Of a stretch of DNA of 64,000 nucleotides, positions 53,047 through 63,161 are shown one piece after another (the stretch's first letter is position 1; every line of letters starts with the position of its first letter). The notes below the pieces were generated by a model. That model did no database searches. It was not told where the DNA came from and was given only the letters and a program-made list of their open reading frames with translations. A program made the position numbers and the translations under genes. Source of the stretch: Siphonodentalium dalli (taxonomy: Eukaryota > Mollusca > Scaphopoda > Gadilida > Siphonodentaliidae); NCBI GenBank assembly GCA_032622095.1, contig CP136061.1, forward strand, positions 35,161,797 to 35,225,796, given 5' to 3'.

Positions 53047-53995
53047 ATCGTGCCATGAATCTCTACTATGGCTTCACGCACGTAGAGATCATATCCCACC
53101 TGTAATCCTGGGAACATTTTGACAGGGAACCTTATAAAGTTGAAAAAATAACGCGGGGAATATATTTCTTAGTTATTATCTGTTCCTTAATAATGTACTT
53201 CACTGTAGTTGATGGTCTCAACTCAAAATTTCACGATTTAAGTGACTTTGTGAGCGATTTTGCTTTGCGTCTCTTACAATTAATGAATTTCTCCTGGGTA
53301 ATTAATTCAATGTTTATTGCGATATCGGCTCATAAAAGTCACAGAAAATTACGCAATTCCGAGTTGCGACATTCACCTACACGTATAGTGCATGAAGTAC
53401 ATTATTAAAGGTGGATTATCTCTTTGTAAACATGTATTATATAGTTACCAGGGTATAAAATATTAGATTTGAATCGAAGACTCCTGTCCGGAAATGCTTC
53501 TATCGATTAATATTAATTTTATTTCGAATATTTTCTGGTCTAAAATGTTGTGTTTGTTCAGCTAACGAACAATAGTGGTCACTGTTAACATAGACCAGAA
53601 ATTATATTGTGCAATTTTGTCACAAATAAACGTTAATTATACTCATTATCGCTTATATCTGTGGAACAAAACAATACAAGCAATCAATCTGTGACATTTG
53701 ACATTCGTTGCGTAGTCGTAGGAACAGCCCATTGCTCTATATCGCAATACGGTCTCATCCGAATGGTCGGTTCTTAAAATAGTAACATAAATGGGCCCGA
53801 TTTAATATTCGAAATAAAATCAATATTAATTGATAGAAGCTTTTCCGGACATAGGTCTTCAGTTCATATCTATTATTTTATACCCACGCAACTATTTAAA
53901 AAAATTTATTTAAAGAGATAATCCATCTTTAAGGAATATATACTAACTAAGAAATATGTTCCCCGAGTTATTTTTTCGACTTTATAAGATTTCTT
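53047..53995. mobile_element. Foldback element (ATCATGCCATGA family), copy 2, split by insertion
   Basis: GATCGTGCCATGAATCTCTA through CTTAATAATGTACTTCACTG matches the left arm at 42494-42660. The right arm starts at about 53390 (GAAGTACATTATTAA), is broken at 53405-53932 by a TTAA transposon, resumes at AAGGAATATATACTAACTAA and then stops near 53990 (CGACTTTATAAG), so the right end is lost. Confidence 0.75.
53405..53932. mobile_element. TTAA-flanked palindromic MITE, AGGTGGATTATC ends, copy 2
   Basis: TTAA at 53405-53408 and 53929-53932 brackets 520 bp (53409-53928), inverted relative to the copy at 10585-11099. Joining the flanks restores the host text ATTATTAAGGAA seen uninterrupted at 42830-42843, direct proof of insertion. 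Confidence 0.9.
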
Positions 53996-54035
53996 TAGAA
54001 ACTTCTTTACATAGATTCTATATATTTTTTAGTTT

Positions 54036-54275
54036 TTATATCCCCAAATTGGCAGACGACACATTGCATAAAGGAGGTTCCAAATGGGTGCACATCACAA
54101 TATTCACAATTTGGGAACTTCAATCTGAGGCAATGTCTCCCATAGCAGGTGAGGCCATGCAGAATGGGGTACCCAGATGGTGAATTTAGTGATGCTAGCC
54201 CGCTATGCGGGATAGCACACTAAATTGACAGTCTGGGGACCTCATTCTGCAAATGACAGGCACACTAAACTCAGG
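54036..54275. mobile_element. Double-hairpin MITE family, right half only
   Basis: CCCCAAATTGGCAGACGACA, CACAATATTC and TTTGGGAACTTCAAT match 51630-51720, followed by one hairpin (about 54160-54252) and the GGCACACTAAACTCAGG edge. The left hairpin is missing. Confidence 0.7.
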
Positions 54276-54341
54276 CTTGCGCCAGACTCGCGCCTCCTAG
54301 GGTCACTGAAACAACGGAAAAGTTCAGTTACCAAAACTTAC

Positions 54342-54436
54342 ATTTATTCCGGTGTTTTCTATATCTGCAGAATGCGTAGATGGCAGTCAGTAAGAGAACA
54401 CCCAAAACTAGCAGACCACAAAGAACGATCCAAAAT
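54342..54436 (-). CDS. Transmembrane-helix exon of an unidentified membrane protein
   Basis: On the minus strand TTATATTTGCAG precedes the exon and GTAAGT follows it, both near-consensus. Only one of three frames is open: FWIVLCGLLVLGVLLLTAIY followed by AFCRYRKHRNK. That is a 20-23 residue hydrophobic helix with a strongly basic stop-transfer segment, so the protein is single-pass with the basic side cytoplasmic. The exon starts needing two bases from upstream and ends with one base (T), which matches the acceptor at 49475. A dedicated transmembrane exon is typical of animal receptors and adhesion proteins. The extracellular exons should lie upstream (above 54436 or beyond the window); none was identified with the required phase. 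A MITE half lies about 70 bp into the downstream intron. Confidence 0.75.
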
Positions 54437-55507
54437 CTGCAAATATAAAATGTGTGAACATTTTTAATCGTGCTTTTGACTTATATAATTTATATCTCTC
54501 ATATTTATGGAGGCACGGACTCAGTATGATTGTTCATTGCTTCAAATGTTCTGCTTCGGTGAGCGTGAACAAATTCTCATTACTTATCGAAATGGCCACG
54601 TATCGTTCGGAATGGCACACTGAGATGTCCATAAACTCAGACCAAGCTTGAAATTCGATCCCGCGTTTCGCCCATATCGGGGTTAGAACCCGCGCCAAAC
54701 TCGTATAGCCCAGACTGCGATGATCGTATGCATGCAGCCCCTAAACACTTCGGAAACGGGGACATCATTAAAACACGAAGCCCTTTCATCGAGAGTTGGG
54801 AAGCCTATCATTCTTAACATGGGTTCGAATATTTCAAGTATTTATCGACCTATATTTCGATACCGGGGAAATTAAAAGGTGAATATTATTACATGTAGGT
54901 GTATTTTGGAGCGCAAACCACCATGTGGCTTTAAACGGAAAGTAAAAAATTGAAGACTATAATGTTTGTTACTATTTTTTTTTAAATCTATATACTTGAA
55001 TGAAAGTTTGACGACGATGACATGTAGTTATAGCCCACGCAAGATTTTATAATATATATATCGTTCACATAGATGCTTTTATATGTGTATACAAGTCATT
55101 GTCGCATGGTATCGTGCATGTCAGTCTATGTAAACATACACTCAGATTCATACTGATACCACTATTTTTTTTATATGTGGGTATGTAGTTTACTCCAGAC
55201 TGCGTGCATGTAAAAAGACAATCAGGGTCTGGCAAACGTGCAAAAAGACACCCATGATCTCCCAATGTGGTAAATCTCTCAGCTGATCGGCAATTTTCCG
55301 TGATTAAGGTTGACTGCATCGTCCCCGAACTATAAACCTAGCTTGTCATCGCTCTGCTTTGAGTGTCGTCTTAGGGGAGGATACGTAACGTTGATCCCCC
55401 CCCCCCCGCACACTTGCATGCATGAGCAGTCAAGCTATGCAATCGGGCTCACGAGTAATCTCACTCGCATATCAAGCATGTGTGATATTTTGCCGACTCG
55501 CGAGGCC
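54437..55507. other. Upstream flank of the membrane exon; mostly unassigned
   Basis: A minus-strand open stretch at about 54525-54645 (MDISVCHSERYVAISISNEN then LFTLTEAEHLKQ) looks mildly coding, but no donor of correct phase links it to the transmembrane exon. Positions 54830-54945 carry a fragment of the AAATAAAGAGCG family and 55127-55205 the inverted partner of 40533-40608. A C run is near 55390. Confidence 0.35.
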
Positions 55508-55702
55508 GATTGCTCAAGTGTGAGGGGTACGTGAGCCAGATTGCTCAAGTGTGAGGGGTACGTGAGCCAGATTGCTCAAGTGTGAGGGGTACGTGAGCCA
55601 GATTGCTCAAGTGTGAGGGGTACGTGAGCCAGATTGCTCAAGTGTGAGGGGTACGTGAGCCAGATTGCTCAAGTGTGAGGGGTACGTGAGCCAGATTGCT
55701 CA
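55508..55702 (+). repeat. 31-bp minisatellite, 6.3 copies
   Basis: GATTGCTCAAGTGTGAGGGG begins at 55508, 55539, 55570, 55601, 55632 and 55663, with a partial unit at 55694; each unit ends TACGTGAGCC. Units are identical apart from the first base context. Confidence 0.95.
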
Positions 55703-56734
55703 GCAAAGCAGGATGGCAATCTCTACAACCAGTTTCAAGAATATACAAGAAAACCATAGTCAGAAATGGTAACGCCACCAAGATTATAGTATTACATATA
55801 AAACTGAGATGCTAAGCAAAGCGGCCGCATATCATTTATCCCACAGGGGGGCTACATTGTATATATATTGGAAGGGAAAACCACGACGGCTATCAATAGA
55901 TATTGACAGTACTGCATTCAATCACGTATACTACGTACAGTACATGCGGAGCGATATGGAAATCAGGTACTCAATTTGCCAGCTTCTATTCCGCACTTCA
56001 CTAATTGTCAACTGAGATAATGCCTGTGTTTGTTCTAAAGGGACGAGTATATGCTAAGGTATTGGAACAATGCCAATCGAGATTGAGGGAGGAACTATTT
56101 CGTCTTGCGTCAGGTCACATGGGTAATCACATGGACAGCAAACAGCCTTTTGCGATAAGATTCGATACAGCTCGGTCGACAATTATTTAGCGTCCCACCC
56201 TCCCACCCAGTATTCCTCCTTCCATTTTGGGAGGAGGCACCCCTTTTTGATAACAGCTACGCTTAGTGTATTTCAGGACTAGATCAGTGATCATTGCCAG
56301 GACCCCATGGTTGGCGCTTGGTGGTACCAAAAAAGGTCCTTCAACAATGACAAGAAAGCTGGAGGTCCATAAACACGTTTCAGACTACCAGTTGCTTTAG
56401 TGATTAATAAATGGTAGTCATTAAGGCACACCTGTCTTGTTATTAATAACAACCATGTGGGATAAATAGAAATTATAAAAAATACATAAAATATTTTGAT
56501 AACAATTGCGTTTAAACAAGTAATCCTTCAAATTATTACTAACAAAGTAAACGACTGTGGGGTCACTCAACAGATTATAATGATTTGGGCATCTTATACT
56601 GTAAATACTAAAATTTAAATGAAATAATTAAAAGATAAAATTTAGCAAGTAGTAAAAGTTAATTTTCTCATTTAATTTTTTGTTTAAAGCAATAATTTAA
56701 ATGTAACATTTGGTTTAAAAAAAATGATTGACCG
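55703..56734. other. Unassigned, one coding-like ORF
   Basis: The plus frame at 56005-56190 (YAKVLEQCQSRLREELFRLA then HMGNHMDSKQPFAIRFDT) ends at TAG and is compositionally protein-like, but no splice signals or family are evident. The remaining DNA is AT-rich. Confidence 0.3.
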
Positions 56735-57015
56735 TGGCTCTTCCAATAATTGCGCGACTGACCTGGTCAATTGTTCTTAAGAAGTTGTTTTGAGAATTAC
56801 TATGGAGGGAAATAGTTATGGCTGTGGCTTCGCAAGTAATTAACTTGGTGACGTGATGTTAACAAATCTGAACTCCAGTTAACCAAGGACGCTTCATGCC
56901 AAATATAAGAAGAATTAATAATTCTTTAGAAGTTGTTTTAAGATTTACTATGGAGGGAAAGAATTGTGGTGCTGGCTTCGCAACTATTTGACCTCATTGT
57001 AACAAATATAAATAT
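56735..57015 (+). repeat. Degenerate module repeat, second site
   Basis: AGAAGTTGTTTTGAGAATTACTATGGAGGG and AGAAGTTGTTTTAAGATTTACTATGGAGGG mark two modules with GTGGCTTCGCAA and TTAACAAATCTGAA, related to 1790-2400. Confidence 0.5.
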
Positions 57016-57022
57016 TAGTCAC

Positions 57023-57283
57023 TCAGGCAATAGATGTATCTATTCTGTATATTACGTTATTGGGTCTTACGTGTCTTGAGATGTCTAAATAGTTTTCGAT
57101 GGACAGATCGCGCAAGGGACCCACGCCACTCTTCTCTGTTGGGATTCCAATTATTGGCTCATTAAATATGCACATACGCTTAAGATACAGTCGCACGATC
57201 CCGTAAGTCGGGTTTTGGATCCAAGTTAATAAAAATATCATTGAAATAATCGGTTTCCCCCCAATAAACATCCATATATTCAA
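57023..57283 (-). CDS. Weak exon candidate
   Basis: The minus frame is open for 86 codons. Within it, GGAATCCCAACAG is a possible acceptor followed by KSGVGPLRDLSIENYLDISR and H|GTAAGA, a good donor (exon about 57074-57142). GC content rises over just this part. The phase at the donor (0) does not fit the membrane exon at 54436 directly, so an intermediate exon or another gene would be required. No family recognised. Confidence 0.3.
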   Translation of the reverse strand: MNIWMFIGGKPIISMIFLLTWIQNPTYGIVRLYLKRMCIFNEPIIGIPTEKSGVGPLRDLSIENYLDISRHVRPNNVIYRIDTSIA

Positions 57284-57376
57284 TATACATGTTTTGGAGC
57301 AGAATTAGGCAGTCCATATTGGACGCCATCATGGAATTTATTTTGTTTTGTTTTAATTTTCACACATAATTATTAG

Positions 57377-57935
57377 TTATGTGGATGGAGTTCTCATTAA
57401 ACCTCACATCCTTGTATTGGTTACAGTAATGCCCAAAGTAATTGACCACTTAACCACATCATAATTATTGGTAATTTTTCAGGATTTGAAATCCTGAAAA
57501 TTTACCAATAATTTTGCTGTGGTCAAGTGGTCAATTACTTTGAACATTACTGTATGAGGATAGAGTTATCATTGAACCTCAAATCCTTATATTGGTTACA
57601 GTTATGCCCAAAGTAATTGACCACTTAACCACAGCAGAATTATGGGTATTTTTTCAGCATTTACAATCCTGACAAATTACCCATTATTCTGCTGTGGTCA
57701 AGTGGTCAATTGTTTTGAACATTACTGTATGATGATTGAGTTATCATTAAACCTCAAATCCTTATATTGGTTACAGTAATGCCCAAAGTAATTGACCCTT
57801 TAACCAGGAAAATTATGGGTAATTTTTCAGGATTTAGAATCATGAAAAAATACACACAAATTTGCTGTGATTAAGTAATCAATTACTTTGGACATTACTG
57901 TATGTAGATGGAGTTAAACCTCACATCAGTGTGTT
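57377..57935 (+). repeat. 175-bp tandem array whose unit is a MITE
   Basis: TACAGTAATGCCCAAAGTAA starts at 57422, 57597 and 57772, exactly 175 bp apart. Each unit consists of a 131-133 bp hairpin MITE (same family as 1013-1149) plus a 42-bp spacer with GAGTTATCATTAAACCTCAA and TCCTTATATTGGT. Partial spacers on both sides show about 3.3 units. The MITE was therefore amplified together with its flank, not inserted three times. Confidence 0.9.
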
Positions 57936-58139
57936 GGGGATTTGAACCTTGACTTGGGACCTTTGGTTTTTAACGCAACAAATGCGCGTACACATTATAC
58001 ACACATTTCTTATGTAACCAGAGATTTTCTTGGATAAGATGAGTTTGAAGCCTGCTTACATTTCAAAATGTTGTCAGTTTTGTATTGTCTGCAGCGAACT
58101 CGACGCGTTGAAGCAAAAGTTACAAAAGATAAAATGTGT
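57936..58139. other. No feature seen
   Basis: Unassigned. Confidence 0.3.
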
Positions 58140-58900
58140 ATGTGACGAGACTATAATACAAATGAAAAAATAAATTGAGGGAGGGGTGGGCGATACAGGG
58201 AACTAAGGGTTGAACCGATATAAATTGGTAGAGCGATAACGACCAATGTTGACATATTATGCATATCAACTCTACTGTTGCAACAAGGCTATAAAATAGG
58301 GGGGGTGTCAGAATCTTAGTCATCTCTATATAGTGCCAGAATAGTCATTTATGGAGTTCTATAATATGTTGGGTTGGTTATATGGACTCGGAAAAAAGGG
58401 GTTTGTACCGATGAACTGACATAAAATAGTGGATCAATGTTGCCATGTAATGCATCGCGACTGTATTAAAGCAGCAATGATATAAAATTGAGGGGGGGGT
58501 CTGAAATTAGCTCTATAGATGGCACCAGGATTATATAGAAAGGAAAAGCAATTGATATACGTATACAGTATACTATAGTAATACCATAGACATATAAATA
58601 CAAGTATCACGAAATAAAATATTACGTAACATGACTATATACCGATGAAAGAAATAAATAAATTGGACCGGGATTAGAGGTTGGGTTGGTTATATGTGGA
58701 TAATTGGATATGGAATTCATACCGATGAAACGATACAAACTAGTGGAGCGATAAAGACCAATGTTGACACTTAGTCAGGCTACGCCGGGGAAATAGGGGT
58801 TGATACGATAGACCGAAATAAATTTGTCGAGTGATAATGACCAATGTTGACGTATAAAGTAACGCGACTGTACTGTCACACAATTATCAGGGTGAACCGG
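58140..58900 (+). repeat. Diverged tandem repeat of about 200-260 bp
   Basis: GACCAATGTTGACA, ACCGATRAA..ATAAAATAGTGGA, GCGACTGTA and AGGGGGGGTSTGAAATTA recur three to four times with heavy divergence. ORFs are absent. Confidence 0.5.
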
Positions 58901-58929
58901 TCAAATATGGACTCTAGTGCCCAATATCG

Positions 58930-59330
58930 AACAGCTCAGAAAACATTTGCAGGGCCATAAAATTTATTTAACATGGCATCTGCCATATACAAATCCATTT
59001 ATGTCGATAAATCTCTTATTTTTCAAAAATTTAAGCTCAGACTTGGTGTCTGTGTTTGGGATACTTATATATTCCTAAAATGACAGGGTACAGCACGTAA
59101 TTATTTTTTAGATCGAAGAAATGATTTTTTTTTTCGATGATAAAATTGAATAAAGGATTTCCCATTAAAATCGATTTATGTCTATAAAACTGTCATTTTT
59201 CAAAATTTTGAGCTGAAACTTGGTGTATATGTGTGTAATACTAATATATTCTTAAAATGACAGAGTTCAGCGCGTAATTATGTTTTAGATGGAAGAAATT
59301 GAATTTGTTTTCGATAATAAATTTGCAGCG
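58930..59330 (+). repeat. Two diverged 190-bp tandem copies
   Basis: ATCCATTTATGTCGATAAAT / ATCGATTTATGTCTATAAAA, AGACTTGGTGT / AAACTTGGTGT, TTCCTAAAATGACAG / TTCTTAAAATGACAG and GCGTAATTAT mark equivalent points at about 58990 and 59170. Confidence 0.6.
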
Positions 59331-59590
59331 TGGACGGGTCATCGGTGATCGAGTGCGCTCAATTTGTAAACAAAGTTTTGTCAATAGTCGTTTTGATCAA
59401 ACTATCCATTTTTAGACTGGGACAGCAGATCCGAATAGTAGCTAAGATGTATTTAGATAGAATTTATAAAAATAATTTGACCGATCAGGGTAGATTTTAA
59501 GAGAATCGAGTGGAGAAATCTTGGTGATAATTCCAGAAAATAAAAATGGAGGAGAAACACAATTAAACTACCACAATGCACTTCACTAAA
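59331..59590. other. No feature seen
   Basis: Unassigned AT-rich sequence. Confidence 0.3.
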
Positions 59591-60042
59591 CTAGGGGTTC
59601 CCAATGGGTTACACATTATTTTCAGTCTATCAGATTATTTATATTTTCAACAACAAGTGACTTTAAGTTTACAATTTCAGCCTGTCCTGACTCTATCGAT
59701 ACGATTTATCACATTTTCAAAAACATATTGTACACCGGTGGCGTTAACTTTACAATTTAAGCATATACGTGATTCTATCGGTACGATTGAGTAAGGTACA
59801 AATACAAATATAAAAAAATACACCAGGGGCTCCCAATAGGTGATATATTATTTTCAGGCTATCAGAGTATTTATATTTTCAACAACATATTATTACACCG
59901 GTGACTTTAAGTTTACAATTTCAGCCTGTCCTGACCCTATGGATACGATTTATCATATTTTCAAAAACCTATTATACACCGGTGCCGTTAACTTTACAAT
60001 TTCAGCATATACGTGATTCTATTGGTACGACTGAGTAAGGTA
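59591..60042 (+). repeat. 230-bp tandem duplication with 110-bp substructure
   Basis: AGGGGTTCCCAATGGGTTAC and AGGGGCTCCCAATAGGTGAT start the two copies. Inside each, TTTCAACAACA..GTGACTTTAAGTTTACAATT and TTTCAAAAACA..GCGTTAACTTTACAATT are half-units, so four 110-bp half-units descend from one. Confidence 0.75.
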
Positions 60043-60590
60043 CAAAAAATCTCCAAGAATAAATTCGCCCTGTCCACCACACAATATCAAAATCACAGAA
60101 ACTAGATACACCACATGTGGCGTAATAATTCGGTTCGGAATGTGGTTGATATTTAGGCCACGATTTTGAATATATGTAGTTATTGTCACCGAAGCAGTAA
60201 ATTGTTAATGAAGGCATAAAAAATTTGGACACCTCCTCTATTAGCAAAAATAAACCTGACACGATCGGTGGCTACTGGGTGGGGGCATGTATCACTTTCT
60301 AAGGTTCTGGTGACGCGTTAGCTGTTTGGAATCAATTAAAGTGTTATAGAGTGCTGAGCCGAATTGCTCAGGTTTGCGGTGCCATTTATGGAGCAATAGC
60401 GTCGTAGTGTTTCGCCTACGAGTCAGGGACAAGTATATGATTAAGGGTTCTTACAAGATAGAGTTATCCTTCTTGGCACGCTCCGAACGTTTTCGCGCGG
60501 ATTTCTGTTCTAAATATAGCCCCTAAAATTCACATTAAAATTCAACTGTTTTCTATTTATATATTCGTTACTTGTGTTTTTTATTGACGA
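60043..60590. other. No supportable gene
   Basis: The minus ORF 60002-60262 (KSWPKYQPHSEPNYYATCGV then SSFCDFDIVWWTG) is Trp/Tyr/Cys-rich but its 5'-most codons overlap the preceding repeat side and no donor/acceptor pair is evident. The rest is unassigned. Confidence 0.3.
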
Positions 60591-60594
60591 ATAC

Positions 60595-60962
60595 AATTTA
60601 TACGAGTCCAGGTTTTGGTGAGTCGAGTCCAATATGACTTTTCACCACAACCTGGACGAGTGAATTAAAACTTTTGTGAACTAAAACGTTTGTGGTTATT
60701 TTTGGTCTTTGTCGGCCCTTGATTCTCTATAAAAGCCTGTAATGATCATCAGAAAGCATGATTGGGACAGTAAACACGGAAGTAAAAAAAAACTCGATGC
60801 GGAAGTGAAACGTCTGCTAAATCCACCTGAGTATACTGTGCGCGCATCACAATTTCACCGATTCATTTGGCAATAGAGTTACTTCGTGACGTCACGGAGT
60901 CCCGATAAAAAAAAGTCATATTGGACTCAATATTTCGGGAGTCCAATATGACTTTTCCCCGG
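60595..60962. repeat. Two hairpins sharing GTCCAATATGACTTTT
   Basis: GAGTCCAGGTTTTGGTGAG with CACCACAACCTGGAC folds at about 60603-60654, and AAAAGTCATATTGGACTC with GAGTCCAATATGACTTTT folds at about 60911-60957. Both contain the GAGTCCAATATGACTTTTC phrase, so they may be the two ends of one 350-bp inverted-repeat element. Confidence 0.55.
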
Positions 60963-61008
60963 AATATCATCTGACGGCTTTTACCCAGTCAGAAATAGTG
61001 TTAGTTAA

Positions 61009-61393
61009 GCTGAATAGGTCACTCTCACCGGTTTTCTGTGATAAAGTTACCCAGGTTCCTAATTTTGTGATAAAGTTACCCAGGTTGGTGAGAATTGTGA
61101 TAAAGTTACCCAGGTTAAGCAAATCTCACAATATCAACTCGATTTAAAAGTGAAATATTGTTCAGTTTTGGCAAGTAATAGCCCTTATCAAGCATAAATT
61201 AAGACATATTATTATTAGTACTGTTGTTCGTCATTTTTATCACAAAAATCAATAATTTGTTGCTAAACATCAACTATTAATTATTAACCTGGGTAACTTT
61301 ATCACATTCTTCTCCAACCTGGGTAACTTTATCACAATTTCAGGAACCTGGGTAACTTTATCACAGAAAACCGGTGAGAGTGACCTATTCAGC
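61009..61393. mobile_element. Foldback element with 9-bp target duplication, copy B
   Basis: 385 bp starting GCTGAATAGGTCACTCTCAC and ending with its complement, flanked by GTTAGTTAA at 61000-61008 and 61394-61402. Three GTGATAAAGTTACCCAGGTT motifs per arm are at the same spacing as in copy A (28514-28890), from which it differs by a few small indels near the centre. No ORF. Confidence 0.92.
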
Positions 61394-61402
61394 GTTAGTT
61401 AA

Positions 61403-62634
61403 TGGGTGGATAATAATAACGTACGTTATATTGCGTGCCGGTTAGACTTTTTGAAGGATGTATGTATTCGCGGATGTATCTTAGCGCATGTTTCATTGTT
61501 GCAGTATGTAACATTTATCACCGCGTTAATTGCTTTCGATATTTGGGTGTGAACAATGGCTGGGCCACTCTGGAAGATTTTATTGCGGGAACACCATGCA
61601 TAATATATATAACTGCTAATATTGCTGATGGAGTATGCCTTAGTTTGGAATGTAGACTAAATGTCGTATTGAGAAGTATCGGGTGTGTATTCCAATTAGT
61701 TGATTTTGTGTCCGCATTTTAAAGGCTTTCTGGTGTTGTGAATGAGAAACTTGCAGTAATAAGCGCTGTAATAATTTGACGGATTAGTTGTCTTAACGGA
61801 ATTCTGAGGTGGTGCATTCGTGAAACCAATATATTTTATATTATAATTTATATATAAATATGATCTTAAGAGCTTTACCATTTCTGACTATGTTTTTGTT
61901 TTTTTTGTAACTGGTGCGCAGCTGTGTAATCCTGCATGAGCGCCGCAGGTCGCCCTGGAAACATGGACCCGTTTATCGCCGCTGTTAAAATTAAAACGTC
62001 ACCACCAATCAGCACGTATACACTCAACAATTATATCTTCTATCGTCTGCGTAAACAGACATAAGGTTTCCCTTCATGAATATTTTACACTATATTTACT
62101 CGCGATTTCTGCACCAAAGTGTCACCGTGATCAATCGAACACATCGGCGTCACATATCTGGGCACATACCAACACAACAAAACAGGGACTGTTCTTTTTG
62201 TATTCCGTGCGGCCTGCAGGCAAATAAAACGGATAATATCTGTATCTGAACAAACAGCCTTCATCTGTTTCTCGTGTCCGGGACCAAGGGGATTTCTAAA
62301 TAATCAAGTGTCTATAAACTAATATCCCTGTAGAGAATTTGCATAATCCAAATTAACGCTCGCAAATGTCCATTTCCATGGCTTGTTGTTGTTGTTGGAA
62401 TCTGATAATATGGGGACCGTGAATGAAAGTAGGAAAGTATTAAAATCTTGGTCTAAAAGCGACACAGTTTGCACTAGGTATTGGTTGAACACTCAATCTA
62501 TCGCAATAATCTCAATGATCTGAAATTTCGAACTGTATCTGATTCAGGCATGAAATTTCCATTTGATAAACATTTTGACAAACATTCTGGGGGGGGGGGG
62601 TCACAACCTGTCTCCACGTCTCTGTGACAGTGAG
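61403..62634. other. No supportable gene
   Basis: A plus ORF at 61435-61722 contains an acceptor-like TTTCATTGTTGCAG but no domain. A 38-codon frame from ATG at 61936 (MSAAGRPGNMDPFIAAVKIK) is unusually GC-rich and could be a small ORF or a first exon, unsupported otherwise. A 12-G run is at 62589-62600. Confidence 0.3.
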
Positions 62635-62888
62635 TTAACCCTTTACCCAACAGAACGGCCCTGTGCCAATGCATTATCTTATATATGCGAGTCGACCATA
62701 GGTCGCCTCGCATATATAAGAGAATGCATTGGCTCAACACATTCAAAATTATAAAATTGTTAAAGAATGTAAGAAAAAATGGTAAAAAGTTTTTTAAAAG
62801 GATTTTTTTTAGGCCAATGCATTCTCTTATATATGGCTGTTGCAGCTTTATTTGGCCGTTTTGGCCGGTTTGTTGGATAAAGGGTTAA
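62635..62888 (+). mobile_element. piggyBac-like double-hairpin MITE (type A), internally deleted
   Basis: TTAA at 62635-62638 and 62885-62888. The first hairpin is intact; the second is cut within its first arm (ATTCTCTTATATATG|GCTGTTGCAGC), losing about 150 bp up to the right terminal third. The right end has one change (TTGGATAAAGGG). Confidence 0.85.
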
Positions 62889-63005
62889 CATATCCTAATA
62901 GTTTGAATTTCCTAGAAGCTTCCTTCGATGCGCTTACGTTTTTAAAGATCGACTCGATGTTGTTAAAGTGGCGCCATTCTCGCTATAATCTTGCCAAGTA
63001 AGCAG
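62889..63005. other. Intron side of the following exon
   Basis: Unassigned 117 bp ending in TAATCTTGCCAAGTAAGCAG, the presumed splice acceptor with only a weak pyrimidine tract. Confidence 0.35.
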
Positions 63006-63155
63006 CTTTATAAAGATGGATTGCTGTTTATAAACTCCACTCAAGAACCGCGGGGTCCATTAAATTGCGTGTCTTCAGCATCAAAATCTATTCTCACACA
63101 GGTCGATGAAATGGGAGAATTGCTGACAGAAGGAGCCAATTCAGTTACTAGAAAG
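63006..63155 (+). CDS. Internal coding exon of an unidentified protein
   Basis: Between AAGTAAGCAG and the donor AG|GTAAAG lie exactly 50 codons, phase 0 at both ends: LYKDGLLFINSTQEPRGPLN, then CVSSASKSILTQVDEMGELL and TEGANSVTRK. The charged, amphipathic composition, the absence of stops, the donor and the higher GC content all speak for a real exon of an intracellular helical protein. I do not recognise the family. The acceptor could lie slightly upstream (CCAAG at 62998 or earlier), as the frame stays open to 62954. The following intron opens with a 28-bp minisatellite starting within ten bases of the donor. Neighbouring exons are outside the window or unrecognised. Confidence 0.6.
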
Positions 63156-63161
63156 GTAAAG

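Noticed and set aside
54665-54760. tRNA-like segment around GGGGTTAGAACCCGCGCC
   Set aside because: It resembles a T-arm only loosely; I could not fold acceptor, D and anticodon arms around it.
15388-62746. Recurrent peptides such as CILLYMRGDLWSTRIYKRMH as a protein family
   Set aside because: Each is a translation of the MITE hairpin on either strand; conservation is at DNA level and the fold-back symmetry explains similar peptides in several frames.
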